From the NCBI GenBank assembly GCA_937958105.1, contig CALFXJ010000029.1:1-46508 (forward strand): a stretch of 46,508 nt of DNA, given 5' to 3'. Each line of letters starts with the position of its first letter. Within the stretch, counting starts at the first letter, position 1. Of this stretch, positions 45,789-46,508 are shown in pieces. The notes beneath the pieces were generated by a model. The model was not told the origin of the DNA. It did no database searches and was given only the letters and a program-made list of their open reading frames with translations. The position numbers and the translations under genes were made by a program. The stretch is from an uncultured Cellvibrio sp. Its GTDB lineage: Bacteria; Pseudomonadota; Gammaproteobacteria; Pseudomonadales; Cellvibrionaceae.

Positions 45789-45914
45789 ACCGCTTTTCAT
45801 CCATACGTCTTCCTCACTCTCTCTTCTTCCCACTTTCACTTCCTCTCATCCTCGCCTCTTCCGCATCTTCACTTCTTCATCCTCACCTCACTCATATCTT
45901 CCTCTTTCAATAAA

Positions 45915-46409
45915 TTATTCATTCCCCACCGAGTCGGGCAACTCCACTGACCGCCCCCAGCCTTCGTCATAAAAACCCAAAGCGGCGAAGCGATGAAAAC
46001 TTGAATAGGGCCATTGGCCGGGTGATTGAACGTATCCGTGTTTGACGGGATTGAAATGAATGTAATCCAGATGTTGCCGATAATCTTGCTCGTCACGGAT
46101 CAGGTGTTCCCAGAAGCGGTTTTGCCACAGGGGCAATGGATGGCCGTAGGCTTTGGCGAAACCGCTTTTTATCAATCGCCAGCGTGTGGAGAAATCATCG
46201 TCGTGACAAGGCAGCGTCCAGATGCAATGAAGATGATCCGGCAGGATAACTGCCGCATCAATGTCGAAAGGATAATTGCGTTTTACCCGCTTGAAGGTAT
46301 TTCGTAACAGGAAGACCGTCTCGGGGTGATTGAAGATGGGTTTGCGATCATGAGTGACCAGCGTAAAAAAATAACGCCCGCCTTTTTGCAGGGCCCTGCG
46401 GTAGTGCAT
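45915..46409 (-). CDS. REP-associated tyrosine transposase (RAYT)
   Basis: This 164-residue single-domain Y1 transposase is related to IS200/IS605 TnpA. The metal-binding motif is His59-Leu-His61 (PDHLHCIW), the HLH form typical of RAYTs rather than strict HUH. The catalytic Tyr116 lies in LDYIHFNPVKHG. RAYTs bind and cleave REP palindromes as single-stranded DNA and are thought to have spread them. It is single-copy here, flanked downstream by two REP palindromes and upstream by an octamer repeat. All key residues are present, so it may be active. Confidence 0.93.
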   Translation of the reverse strand: MHYRRALQKGGRYFFTLVTHDRKPIFNHPETVFLLRNTFKRVKRNYPFDIDAAVILPDHLHCIWTLPCHDDDFSTRWRLIKSGFAKAYGHPLPLWQNRFWEHLIRDEQDYRQHLDYIHFNPVKHGYVQSPGQWPYSSFHRFAALGFYDEGWGRSVELPDSVGNE

Positions 46410-46448
46410 GATTCAATCCTTCGAATTTTTCGAACGCGTCACTGCGTT

Positions 46449-46508
46449 GCGTTGTTGCGTTGTTGCGTTGTTGCGTTGTTGCGTTGTTGCGTTGTTGCGT
46501 TGTTGCGT
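46449..46508. repeat. GCGTTGTT octanucleotide tandem repeat
   Basis: Seven and a half uninterrupted copies of GCGTTGTT run from 46449 to the window edge, and GCGTT just before (46444) looks like a truncated unit. It lies 40 bp upstream of the RAYT start codon, so it falls in the gene's promoter or leader. The array continues past the window, so the full copy number is unknown. Confidence 0.95.

Larger units (their letters stand above)
45653..45914. other. Pair of inverted REP palindromes next to the RAYT gene
   Basis: This 262-bp spacer holds the two palindromes listed separately, in opposite orientation, followed by a C/T-rich stretch (about 45800-45910, CTTCC/CTCTC steps). The arrangement resembles a bacterial interspersed mosaic element. 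No ORF is supported. Confidence 0.7.

Overview
The window looks like chromosome of a plant-cell-wall-degrading gammaproteobacterium close to Cellvibrio or another member of the Cellvibrionaceae. This rests on TonB-dependent-receptor-based glycan uptake without a SusD partner, several secreted GH43 enzymes with appended beta-trefoil or LamG modules, tamA-tamB, rlmJ, pbpC and a REP/RAYT repeat system. It is an inference from protein content; there is no rRNA or other taxonomic marker here.

Layout. Positions 1-240 carry a 73-bp tandem array of REP-type palindromes. Positions 260-12907 hold the first arabinan block: a GH127/GH146-type beta-L-arabinofuranosidase, a TonB-dependent receptor, an endo-arabinanase-type GH43 with a beta-trefoil, a serine-hydrolase lipoprotein, and a 1151-residue GH43 lipoprotein with two Ig-like and two LamG modules. 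Positions 13071-17615 interrupt the sugar genes with an unrecognised, translationally coupled gene pair, a small secreted protein and a chemoreceptor. Positions 17836-25136 (minus strand) are an operon araB-araD-araA-(yqaB-like phosphatase)-GPH symporter-cytoplasmic GH43, punctuated by a REP and two hairpins. Positions 25386-29139 hold a secreted GH43 and a second symporter-GH43 pair. Positions 29371-41559 are mostly housekeeping: tamB, tamA, rlmJ, two small membrane proteins, a MATE exporter, a dicarboxylate/amino-acid symporter, an OmpA-like protein and a YihY-family protein. Then follow pbpC, a secreted clan GH-A hydrolase, two REP palindromes, a RAYT transposase and an octanucleotide tandem repeat at the window edge.

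How the genes fit together (inference). Surface lipoprotein and secreted GH43 enzymes cut arabinan, and the serine hydrolase may remove ester groups. The TonB-dependent receptor takes up oligosaccharides. Periplasmic GH127/146 and GH43 trim side chains. Two GPH symporters import the products, cytoplasmic GH43 enzymes release L-arabinose, and AraA, AraB and AraD convert it to D-xylulose 5-phosphate.

The most useful new observation is a 15-bp palindrome, TATTGT-N3-ACAATA. It overlaps or sits within the predicted core promoters of four separate arabinan/arabinose transcription units (near 2975, 9329, 25201 and 26381). It fits the general TnGTnnnACnA pattern of FadR-subfamily GntR repressors, yet no regulator gene is present in the window. 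Second are the unknown gene pair at 13071-15043 and the RAYT/REP/octamer system.
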